Notes under the pieces: generated by a model
Database searches by the model: none
What the model was told of the DNA's origin: nothing
The model's input: only the letters and a program-made list of their open reading frames with translations
Source: Hymenobacter sedentarius
GTDB taxonomy: Bacteria > Bacteroidota > Bacteroidia > Cytophagales > Hymenobacteraceae
Direction of reading: 5' to 3'
Assembly (NCBI RefSeq): GCF_001507645.1
Contig: NZ_CP013909.1
Location: forward strand, 3,968,001 to 4,032,000
DNA: 64,000 nt
Shown here: one piece after another, positions 26,896 through 34,451 of the stretch
How positions within the stretch are numbered: the first letter of the stretch is position 1
Layout: each line of letters starts with the position of its first letter
Translations under genes and position numbers: made by a program

Positions 26896-28221
26896 CTAAT
26901 AACCGTACTTCTCGCCCCACCAGCTGCGCAGGCGCTCCTGGATTTTCTGCTCGCTGGGGTTGAGGCCCGGCTCGTAGAAACGGGTGCCGCTCAGCGCATC
27001 GGGCAGAAACTCCTGCTCTTCAAAGTTTCCCTCGCCATTGTGCGAGTAGGCGTACTCCTTGCCGTAGCCGAGCTGCTTCATCAGGCGCGTGGGGGCGTTG
27101 CGCAGCGGCACCGGCACTGGATACACGCCGTTGGCTTTCACCTCGGCCTGCGCTGCCCTGATGGCCATGTACGAGGCATTGCTTTTCACCGAAGTAGCCA
27201 GGTAAACAACGGTTTGGGCCAGAATCAAATCAGATTCGGGCAGGCCGATGACCGTGCAGGCCTGAAAGCAGCTCGTGGCCAGCATCAGGGCGTTGGGGTT
27301 GGCGTTGCCGATGTCTTCGGAAGCCAGAATGAGCATGCGGCGGGCAATGAACTTCACGTCTTCACCGCCCTCCAGCATCACGGCCAGGTAGTAGAGCGCG
27401 GCGTTGGGGTCGGAACCGCGCATGCTTTTAATGAAGGCTGAAATGACGTCGTAGTGCATTTCGCCGCCCTTGTCGTACTTGGCCAACGGGCGCTGGGCCA
27501 CTTCCTGCACCACGGCATCGGTGATGGTGACCACGCCTTTTTTATCCGGCGGAGTGCTTTGCACCACGATTTCGAGCAGGTTGAGCAGCTTGCGGGCGTC
27601 GCCCCCGCTCAGGGCCAGCAGGGCGTGGTCTTCGGCCAGCTTTACTTTTTTCTGTTTCAGGGCCTCGTCTTCCCGCAGCGCTTTGGCCACCAGCTCGCGC
27701 AGAGTTTCCGCGCTCAGCGGCTCCAGCACGTACACCTGGCAGCGCGATAGCAAGGCCGGGATGACTTCAAACGACGGGTTTTCGGTGGTGGCCCCAATCA
27801 GGGTGACGGTGCCCTGCTCCACGGCCCCGAGCAAGGCATCCTGCTGCGCCTTGCTGAAGCGGTGTATCTCATCAATAAACAACACCGTGCCCCGCTGCCG
27901 CTTGGCTTTGTCGATTACGTCGCGCACGTCTTTCACGCCCGCATTGATGGCCGAGAGCGCCGAAAACGGCTGTTTTAGCTCCGAGGCCAGCAAGTGCGCC
28001 AGGGTGGTTTTGCCCACGCCGGGCGGGCCCCATAGTATCAGGCTGGGCAGGCGGCCGGAGTTGAGGTAGCGGCGCAGCACGCCCTTCTCCCCCACCAAAT
28101 GCTGCTGGCCGGCGTAGTCGGCCAGGCGGCGGGGACGCTGGCGCTCGGCCAGGGGCGCGTCGGGCCCGGGGCCGGGCGGGGGAGTAAATGCGGCGGGTTC
28201 GTCGGGAAAAAGGGAAGTCAT
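26896..28221 (-). CDS. rarA: Replication-associated recombination protein A
   Basis: A 441-residue AAA+ ATPase; the ATG at 28221 (MTSLFPDEP) is used rather than an in-frame TTG at 28230. Walker A is GPPGVGKTTLAH, Walker B FIDEIHRF, sensor 1 IGATTENPSFEV, with the Arg finger in PALLSRC. The C-terminal tetramerisation domain includes KSMRGSDPNAALYYLAVMLEGG, a hallmark of RarA/MgsA/WRNIP1. It acts at stalled replication forks and in recombination. A CAACTTTG box lies only 6 bp before the ATG, and a palindromic repeat occupies the divergent promoter region. Confidence 0.95.
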   Translation of the reverse strand: MTSLFPDEPAAFTPPPGPGPDAPLAERQRPRRLADYAGQQHLVGEKGVLRRYLNSGRLPSLILWGPPGVGKTTLAHLLASELKQPFSALSAINAGVKDVRDVIDKAKRQRGTVLFIDEIHRFSKAQQDALLGAVEQGTVTLIGATTENPSFEVIPALLSRCQVYVLEPLSAETLRELVAKALREDEALKQKKVKLAEDHALLALSGGDARKLLNLLEIVVQSTPPDKKGVVTITDAVVQEVAQRPLAKYDKGGEMHYDVISAFIKSMRGSDPNAALYYLAVMLEGGEDVKFIARRMLILASEDIGNANPNALMLATSCFQACTVIGLPESDLILAQTVVYLATSVKSNASYMAIRAAQAEVKANGVYPVPVPLRNAPTRLMKQLGYGKEYAYSHNGEGNFEEQEFLPDALSGTRFYEPGLNPSEQKIQERLRSWWGEKYGY

Positions 28222-28234
28222 GAGTAGCAAAGTT

Positions 28235-28321
28235 GCGCGAACTTTGTAGTTCGCGTTTTTAGAACGTTCGGCACCGTAACGGGTTCTGACGGCGCGAAAA
28301 CGCGAACTACAAAGTTCGCGC
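28235..28321. repeat. Family D palindrome, copy 1
   Basis: Perfect 25-bp arms at 28235-28259 and 28297-28321 around a 37-bp centre. Each arm is itself partly palindromic (CGCGAACT ... AGTTCGCG). It fills the divergent rarA/EamA promoter region. Confidence 0.85.
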
Positions 28322-28339
28322 TACAGCCCTCCCCAAACT

Positions 28340-29272
28340 ATGCGTAATTCCTACCGCGTCCACGCGGCGCTGTTTTTCGTCGCCCTCATCTACGCCGCCA
28401 ACTACAGCCTGTCGAAAGACGTGATGCCGCGCTACATGGGGCCGTTTGGCATTGTCACGCTCCGCATTGTTGGGGCGGCGCTATTCTTCGGCATCATCCA
28501 CCGCATCGTGGCCCCGCAGGACAAGCTGGTGGGCCGGGCCGACAACCTGCGCGCCATTGCCTGCGGCATCTGCGGCATTGGCGTCAACCAGCTGCTGTTT
28601 TTTTCGGGCCTCAATCTGACGTCGCCCATCAGCGCCTCGCTGCTGCAAACCATCGCACCCATTGTGGTGGTCATTGCCTCGGCCATTTTGCTCAGTGAAA
28701 AAATCACGCTGCCGCGGGTGCTCGGCATTGCCGTGGGCGCCTTCGGGGCGGGCCTGCTCATCCTGAGCCGCAACGCACAGGCAGCCATTTACCCGCACGC
28801 CACACTGGGCAATACTTTCATCCTGGCCAATGCCACCGTTTTTGGGCTGTACCTGGTCCTGGTGCAGCCGCTGATGCGCAAGTACCACGCCTTCACCGTG
28901 CTGGCGCGCATCTTCCTGGTGGGTGCCTTCATCGCGGTACCTTTTGGCTGGCGCGAGGCCCTCACCGCTGATTACGGCCACTTTCCGCTGCACATCTGGC
29001 TGGAAATCGGCTACATGGTCATCTTCCTCACCATTCTGGCCTACCTGCTCAACAACTGGGCCCTGAAATACGCCTCCCCGGCCCTGCTGGGCGTATACAT
29101 CTACCTGCAGCCTGTGCTGGCCGTGCTCATCGCCGTGAGTCTGGGCAAAGACCACCTCACCTGGGGCAAGGCCGGGCAGGCCGTGCTCATCTTCCTGGGT
29201 GTGTGGCTGGTGAGCCGCAAGCCCAAAGCGGTAGCCGAGCCTGAGGTGCCGCTGGTGGCAGTGCAGGATTAA
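28340..29272 (+). CDS. EamA/DMT-family transporter
   Basis: A 310-residue membrane protein with about ten hydrophobic helices in two EamA repeats. The first half includes YAANYSLSKDVMPRYMGPFG and the second YLLNNWALKYASPALLGVYI. Proteins of this drug/metabolite family usually export amino acids or metabolites across the inner membrane; the substrate is unknown. The tail (PEVPLVAVQD) is cytoplasmic. It is monocistronic with a terminator directly after the stop. It starts at the ATG at 28340, just outside the family D palindrome, which therefore forms its 5-prime leader or promoter. Confidence 0.9.
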   Translation: MRNSYRVHAALFFVALIYAANYSLSKDVMPRYMGPFGIVTLRIVGAALFFGIIHRIVAPQDKLVGRADNLRAIACGICGIGVNQLLFFSGLNLTSPISASLLQTIAPIVVVIASAILLSEKITLPRVLGIAVGAFGAGLLILSRNAQAAIYPHATLGNTFILANATVFGLYLVLVQPLMRKYHAFTVLARIFLVGAFIAVPFGWREALTADYGHFPLHIWLEIGYMVIFLTILAYLLNNWALKYASPALLGVYIYLQPVLAVLIAVSLGKDHLTWGKAGQAVLIFLGVWLVSRKPKAVAEPEVPLVAVQD

Positions 29273-29275
29273 ATC

Positions 29276-29307
29276 AAAAAGGCCCGGCTAAATAGCCGGG
29301 CCTTTTT
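29276..29307. terminator. Bidirectional terminator
   Basis: AAAAAGGCCCGGCTA / TAGCCGGGCCTTTTT hairpin between the convergent EamA and lpdA genes. Confidence 0.9.
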
Positions 29308-29328
29308 CTCAAACAATTAAACTCAGAC

Positions 29329-30723
29329 CTAGAGGTGAATCACCTCACCGTAAGCCGCTGCAGCGGCTTCCATAATGGCTTCCGACATGGTGGGATGCGG
29401 GTGTACCGACTTGATGATTTCCATCCCGGTGGTTTCCAGCTTGCGGGCTACCACTACCTCGGCAATCATCTCGGTTACGTTTGAGCCAATCATGTGGGCG
29501 CCGAGCCATTCGCCGTATTTCTTGTCGAAGATGACTTTCACAAAGCCGTCTTTCACACCGGCGGCGCTGGCTTTGCCCGAAGCGGAGAACGGGAATTTGC
29601 CCACCAGCACGTCGTAGCCTTTTTCCTTGGCTTCGGCTTCGGTGTAGCCCACGCTGGCGATTTCGGGCGAGGCGTAGGTGCAGCCGGGGATGTTCTGGTA
29701 GTTGAGCGGCTCGGGGTGATGGCCGGCGATTTTCTCGACGCAGATGATGCCTTCGGCCGAGGCCACGTGGGCTAGCGCGGGGCCGGGCACGATGTCGCCG
29801 ATGGCATAAATACCGGGCACGTTGGTCTGGTAGAAGTCGTCCACAATCACGCGGCCGCGCTCCACTTTGATGCCCAGTTCTTCAAGGCCGATGTTCTCGA
29901 GGTTAGTGGTCACGCCCACGGCGCTCAGCACCACGTCGCACTCAATCACCTGCTCGCCCTTGGCGGTTTTGATGGTCACTTTGCAGCCTTCGCCGGCGGT
30001 GTCCACTTTGGTTACTTCGGCGCTGGTGAGCACGTTCACGCCGATTTTGCGGAACGACTTCTCCATCTGACGCGACACTTCCTCGTCCTCCACCGGCACG
30101 ATGCGGGGCAGGTACTCCACCACCGTCACTTCCGAGCCCATGGTGCGGTAGAAGTAGGCAAACTCGACGCCGATGGCGCCCGAACCCACCACCACGAGGC
30201 GCTTGGGCAGCTGCTCCATGGCCATGGCCTTGCGGTAGCCGATGATTTTCTTGTTGTCGACGGGCATGGTGGGCAGCTCGCGCGAGCGGGCGCCGGTGGC
30301 CAGGATGATGCTTTTGGCTTCGACGGTTTCTTTGCTGCCGTCGGCTTTGGTTACTTCTACTTTGCCGGGAGCCAGCACTTTGCCGGTGCCCATCACGGTT
30401 TCAATCTTATTCTTTTTGAACAGGAAGTTGATGCCCTTGCTCATGCCGTCGGCCACGCCGCGGCTGCGGTTGATAACGGCGTTGAAGTCGAAGCCGATGC
30501 CGTCGGCTTTCAGGCCGTAGTCGCTGGCGTGGTTGAGGTATTCAAATACCTGCGCCGACTTGAGCAGGGCTTTGGTGGGGATGCAGCCCCAGTTGAGGCA
30601 GATGCCGCCCAGCGACTCGCGCTCGATAACGCCCACTTTCAAACCCAATTGCGACGCCCGAATGGCGGCGACGTACCCGCCGGGGCCGCTGCCGACCACG
30701 ACCAAATCAAATTGCAATGCCAT
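29329..30723 (-). CDS. lpdA: Dihydrolipoyl dehydrogenase (E3)
   Basis: A 464-residue protein from the ATG at 30723 (MALQFDLVVVGSGPGGYVAA). It has the FAD motif GSGPGGYVAA, the redox disulfide GGICLNWGCIPTK, the NAD motif VVGSGAIGVEFAYFY, and the C-terminal dimer domain with the His-Glu pair in SVHPHPTMSEAIMEA. It reoxidises lipoamide of pyruvate and 2-oxoglutarate dehydrogenase complexes (and perhaps the glycine cleavage system). The E1/E2 genes are not in this window. A TATCTTTG box lies about 60 bp upstream. Confidence 0.95.
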   Translation of the reverse strand: MALQFDLVVVGSGPGGYVAAIRASQLGLKVGVIERESLGGICLNWGCIPTKALLKSAQVFEYLNHASDYGLKADGIGFDFNAVINRSRGVADGMSKGINFLFKKNKIETVMGTGKVLAPGKVEVTKADGSKETVEAKSIILATGARSRELPTMPVDNKKIIGYRKAMAMEQLPKRLVVVGSGAIGVEFAYFYRTMGSEVTVVEYLPRIVPVEDEEVSRQMEKSFRKIGVNVLTSAEVTKVDTAGEGCKVTIKTAKGEQVIECDVVLSAVGVTTNLENIGLEELGIKVERGRVIVDDFYQTNVPGIYAIGDIVPGPALAHVASAEGIICVEKIAGHHPEPLNYQNIPGCTYASPEIASVGYTEAEAKEKGYDVLVGKFPFSASGKASAAGVKDGFVKVIFDKKYGEWLGAHMIGSNVTEMIAEVVVARKLETTGMEIIKSVHPHPTMSEAIMEAAAAAYGEVIHL

Positions 30724-30782
30724 AAAATGCTCAGGAAGAAAAAAGTACACCGGGCCCGCCTGGGGGACCCACCCATTGTGGC

Positions 30783-30790
30783 GCAAAGAT
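30783..30790 (-). promoter_or_regulatory. -7 box of lpdA
   Basis: TATCTTTG on the minus strand, fitting TAnnTTTG, 59 bp before the lpdA start. Confidence 0.45.
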
Positions 30791-30947
30791 AGACGCGGCC
30801 CCGCACCGCGCAGCTATATCCAATACTTCGGCTTAACTACTTGGGAGGGCTTTTGTGCGGCCCAGGATATCGGCCACACTTGCATTGTCTCCGTATAACG
30901 CCCCGGTAACGGCAAAGCCGCCCACTTCCTACCATACTTCTGACTCC

Positions 30948-31868
30948 ATGAAATTACTTTTCCGCACACCGCTGGCTGCCATTGGGCTGTTGGCATTCCT
31001 TACCAACTGCGCTACTACCGTTACCGAAAAGGAGAAGCCGTCCGTTGCGAGCCAGCCCATGGATGCGCCCGTGGCCACCGGTGCCACCCGCCCCGACTCG
31101 AGCGGCGCCGCGGCTACCGCGCCGGATGCCCGCGTTACCGCCGCCGAACCCACCACTCCTCCCACCGTGACCGGAGCGCCCGTGAATGCGCCCATCACGG
31201 AAAGCGTGGCTGCCGGTGGCGCGGCCGCTAATGCTGCTCCTGCTGTAGCCCCAAGCGCGGCGGTGGCTTCGGCCGAGCGGGCGAAGGAGAAGAAAATGAC
31301 CACCGCGGAATACCGCACCATGCTCGCCAACGCCGAGGCGGCCGTGAAGGCCAATCCCAAAAACGCCGCCGCCCTGCTCCAGCGGGCCAAGGCCAAAAGC
31401 TACCTCAAGCAGTATAAAGAAGCGCTGCCCGACTACACCGCTGCCCTGCGTTACGAGCGCACCAACCCCGACGCTTACTACAACCGTGGCGTAAACCGCC
31501 TGATGATGAAGGAATACAAAGCGGCCGCGTCGGACTTTTCTGGTGCCCTCAAGTATCGGCCCGACGACAAAGAATCTTTCTTCGGCCGCGGCGTGGCCAA
31601 GATGCAGATGTACCAATACAAGCCAGCGGTGGCCGATTTTACCCGCGCCATCCAGCTCGACTCCACCTATGCCGATGCCTGGGAATACCGCGGCATCAGC
31701 TACTCGTCGTTTGACAAGCTAGCCGAAGCGCGGCGCGACCTGGAGCGGGCTACCAAGCTCAACCCCGAAGCGGCTAAGAGCCTCCGGCGCTATGTGAAAA
31801 ACGAAGGCAAAGAGCCTGTTAAAGCTACGGGAGCTAAAGTGGCGCCCCGCCCTGCAGCAAAGCGGTAG
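30948..31868 (+). CDS. TPR-repeat lipoprotein
   Basis: A 306-residue protein from the ATG at 30948. The signal MKLLFRTPLAAIGLLAFLTNC carries a lipobox (LTNC). A low-complexity Ala/Pro/Thr linker covers about residues 25-105. Four tetratricopeptide repeats follow, with landmarks KNAAALLQRAKAKSYLKQYK, PDAYYNRGVNRLMMKEYKAA, KESFFGRGVAKMQMYQYKPA and ADAWEYRGISYSSFDKLAEA. A basic tail ends the protein. It is probably a periplasmic outer-membrane-anchored scaffold; the partner is unknown. It is divergent from lpdA. Confidence 0.88.
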   Translation: MKLLFRTPLAAIGLLAFLTNCATTVTEKEKPSVASQPMDAPVATGATRPDSSGAAATAPDARVTAAEPTTPPTVTGAPVNAPITESVAAGGAAANAAPAVAPSAAVASAERAKEKKMTTAEYRTMLANAEAAVKANPKNAAALLQRAKAKSYLKQYKEALPDYTAALRYERTNPDAYYNRGVNRLMMKEYKAAASDFSGALKYRPDDKESFFGRGVAKMQMYQYKPAVADFTRAIQLDSTYADAWEYRGISYSSFDKLAEARRDLERATKLNPEAAKSLRRYVKNEGKEPVKATGAKVAPRPAAKR

Positions 31869-32050
31869 CGGAACCTCACCCCCGGCCCCTCTCCCGCGGA
31901 GAGGGGAGCCACGGCACAAGTACCAGCTCAATTTCTTGAAACTAAAAGCCCCGGCTCAAAATTGAGCCGGGGCTTTTAGTTGTATGACCGTCTGGCTCCC
32001 GTCTCTTTTGGAGAGCGGCCGGGGCCGTGCTCGGTAGGGGTGAGGTTCCG
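31869..32050. repeat. Composite inverted repeat around the TPR-gene terminator
   Basis: GGAACCTCACCCC at about 31870 is matched in inverted orientation by GGGGTGAGGTTCC at about 32037. Both are part of longer CT-rich and GA-rich segments (31869-31911 and 31994-32050). The terminator sits between the arms. Confidence 0.6.
31943..31978. terminator. Bidirectional terminator
   Basis: AAAAGCCCCGGCTCAA / TTGAGCCGGGGCTTTT hairpin between the convergent TPR-lipoprotein and flavoprotein genes. Confidence 0.9.
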
Positions 32051-32094
32051 CGACCTCACCTAGCAGGACGTTTTTTTTAAGGAATAAAATACCC

Positions 32095-33336
32095 TTACTT
32101 CCCGCCAAACAACAGCTTGAAATAAAACCCTGGCTGGCGCAGCCGTTCCCGCAGGTCAAGGTCCATGAACATGGCCGACAGGGTTTCGGCCAAGGTGGGA
32201 TTGTTCACGGCACGATTGGCTACAATGTTAAACAGGCTGGGGAAGTTGAGCAGCCGCTGCATCACGCGGCTCAGGCGCAGCTCCTGGCCGAGGCGGTTGT
32301 AGACTGCTTTGTCGTAGTTCTTCAGGAATTCTAGGCTAAAATCGGCCTTGGCGACGGCTTGGGCGGCCCAGATGGCGGCGTGGCGCCCACTCACCATGGC
32401 GTGCGAAATGCCCTCGCCGCTGAAGGGGTCGATGAGCGAGCCGGCATCGCCGAGCAGCATATAATTGGCGCCCGACAAGGACCGGCGTTTCGAGCCCAGG
32501 GGCAGGCCGAAACCGCGCACGGGCCCCAGCCGCTCGGCATTGGCAAAGCGCGGCGCCAGCGTGGGGTGGGTGGTCAGAATTTCGTCGAGTCGCTGGCGGA
32601 GGTTAATTTTCTTGGCCGCTACGGTCTTGGAGAGCATGCCCACGCCCACGTTGGCCTGGCCGTTAGGCAAGGGAAATACCCAGAGGTAGCCGGGCAGGAA
32701 ATCCTTGATGAAGTGCAGCTCAATAAAATTGTCGGGGCTCAGGCCGGTCACCTTGTCGTAGTAGGTGCGCAAGCCGGCGCAGTGATGGTCGGGCTCGAGG
32801 GCGTGGCCGGCCACCTTGCGGGCAAACTCCGACTGGGCGCCGTTGGCCACCAATAGAATGCGGCAAGTCGCCACTTCCTGGCCGGCTTTGTCGAGCAGCT
32901 GCCAGCCGGTGGGCGTGCGCTCGGTGCGGGCCACATCCACGTTTTCGCGAAAGTCAATTTCGGGCCGCTGGCGCACTTCTTCCACCAGGAAGTTGTCGAA
33001 ATCGAGGCGCTTGGCTACGTGGCCGGCGGCGTGGTCGGTGGCCTTGTCGAACTTGGGCTTGAAGGGAATGCCGAGACGGCGGCCATTGGGCGCAAAGAAA
33101 TCGATGCCCCAGCTGGGCACCTGCATGGGCGCGGCGGCCAGCCGGGCGGGCAGCGTTTCGTCGATGCGGCGCAACTCGCTCAGCACCTTGCCGCTGAGGG
33201 CGTCGCCACAGATTTTGTCGCGGGGGAAGGAAGCGCGGTCGAGCAGCAGGCAGCGGTGGCCGGCGTTGGCCAGGTGCAGGGCGGCGGTGGCCCCGCCGGG
33301 GCCGGCACCCAAAATGCAGATATCGTGGTGAAGCAT
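32095..33336 (-). CDS. Geranylgeranyl-reductase-like FAD oxidoreductase
   Basis: A 413-residue flavoprotein. The Rossmann FAD motif is CILGAGPGGATAALHLA; FPRDKICGDALSGKVL is the usual PxxKxCGG-like segment of the geranylgeranyl reductase family; GDAGSLIDPFSGEGISHAM is the second FAD motif. Such enzymes reduce isoprenoid side chains or act on quinone and lipid substrates; the real substrate here is unknown. No signal peptide. A TAACTTCG box lies 8 bp before the ATG at 33336, and the divergent fabG gene shares the intergenic palindrome. Confidence 0.9.
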   Translation of the reverse strand: MLHHDICILGAGPGGATAALHLANAGHRCLLLDRASFPRDKICGDALSGKVLSELRRIDETLPARLAAAPMQVPSWGIDFFAPNGRRLGIPFKPKFDKATDHAAGHVAKRLDFDNFLVEEVRQRPEIDFRENVDVARTERTPTGWQLLDKAGQEVATCRILLVANGAQSEFARKVAGHALEPDHHCAGLRTYYDKVTGLSPDNFIELHFIKDFLPGYLWVFPLPNGQANVGVGMLSKTVAAKKINLRQRLDEILTTHPTLAPRFANAERLGPVRGFGLPLGSKRRSLSGANYMLLGDAGSLIDPFSGEGISHAMVSGRHAAIWAAQAVAKADFSLEFLKNYDKAVYNRLGQELRLSRVMQRLLNFPSLFNIVANRAVNNPTLAETLSAMFMDLDLRERLRQPGFYFKLLFGGK

Positions 33337-33360
33337 AATCTGGGGCGAAGTTAGCCCGCT

Positions 33361-33436
33361 GTAGCGCGGACTTTGCAGTCCGCGCCCCCACGCCGCTTAA
33401 GTCTTTCAAAGACGCAGACGACAAAGTCCGCGCTAC
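33361..33436. repeat. Family D palindrome, copy 2
   Basis: GTAGCGCGGACTTTG at 33361-33375 and its exact reverse complement at 33422-33436. It lies in the divergent promoter region between the flavoprotein and fabG. Confidence 0.85.
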
Positions 33437-33460
33437 GGACGCGCTACTTACCTTCGCCCC

Positions 33461-34210
33461 ATGACTCAAACGCTGACCGGAAAAGTGGCCCTCGTAACGG
33501 GCGCTTCCAAAGGAATTGGCCGCGCCATCGCGGCGCATTTTGCCCAACTCGGTGCCCAAGTGGCCTTCACCTACCTCTCCTCCGTCGAAAAGGGCCAGTC
33601 CCTGGAGGCCGAGCTTTCGGCCCACGGCACCAAAGCCAAAGGCTACCGCTCCGACGCCTCGGACTACACTCAGGCCGAAAAGCTGATTGAGGACGTGCTG
33701 GCTGATTTCGGCAAGCTCGACATCCTCGTCAACAACGCAGGCATCACGCAGGACGGCCTGCTCATGCGCATGAGCGAACAGCAGTGGGACCAGGTGCTCA
33801 CCGTGAACCTCAAGTCGGTTTTCAACCTCACCAAGGCCGCCACCAAGCCCATGATGCGCGCCAAAGCCGGCTCCATCATCAACATGACCAGCGTGGTGGG
33901 CATTAAAGGCAACGCCGGGCAGGCCAACTACGCCGCCAGCAAAGCCGGTATCATCGGCTTCACCAAGTCGGTGGCCCTGGAACTGGGCTCGCGCAACATC
34001 CGCTGCAACGCCATTGCCCCCGGCTTCATCGAAACCGAAATGACCGATGCCCTCGACCCCAAGCAGGTAGACGAGTGGCGCAAGGCCATTCCGCTCAAGC
34101 GCGGCGGCTCGCCCGAAGACGTGGCCAAAGCCACAGCCTTCCTGGCGTCGGATGATTCGAGCTATATCACCGGCCAGGTGCTGCAGGTAGATGGCGGCAT
34201 GCTGACGTAG
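33461..34210 (+). CDS. fabG: 3-oxoacyl-ACP reductase
   Basis: A 249-residue short-chain dehydrogenase. The NADPH motif is VTGASKGIGRAIA, then LVNNAGITQDGLLMRM, the catalytic Ser in INMTSVVGIKGN, and Tyr-Lys in QANYAASKAG. The C terminus YITGQVLQVDGGMLT is typical of FabG. It reduces 3-oxoacyl-ACP in fatty acid synthesis. Other fab genes are not adjacent. A TACCTTCG box sits 4 bp before the ATG, suggesting a leaderless transcript. Confidence 0.94.
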   Translation: MTQTLTGKVALVTGASKGIGRAIAAHFAQLGAQVAFTYLSSVEKGQSLEAELSAHGTKAKGYRSDASDYTQAEKLIEDVLADFGKLDILVNNAGITQDGLLMRMSEQQWDQVLTVNLKSVFNLTKAATKPMMRAKAGSIINMTSVVGIKGNAGQANYAASKAGIIGFTKSVALELGSRNIRCNAIAPGFIETEMTDALDPKQVDEWRKAIPLKRGGSPEDVAKATAFLASDDSSYITGQVLQVDGGMLT

Positions 34211-34451
34211 TAGGCAAAGCCCCGGAACGAAGCAGAATCGTATTGATTTTGACCCCAGTAGCCCCGCAGCAGCACGCCTATTGCTGCGGGCGCGAAGGGA
34301 CAGGCACGGCCATGGTCTGAGCGCTATATTCGGCCGGCTTATATCTTCATTGGTCGCCCACTGGTTATTGGGCTATCCTGAGGCACCCGCCACGGCCTGC
34401 AACCTTGGGGGCGAGTGACGAACTTTAGCGCTGATTCAATCCGACTTTCGC

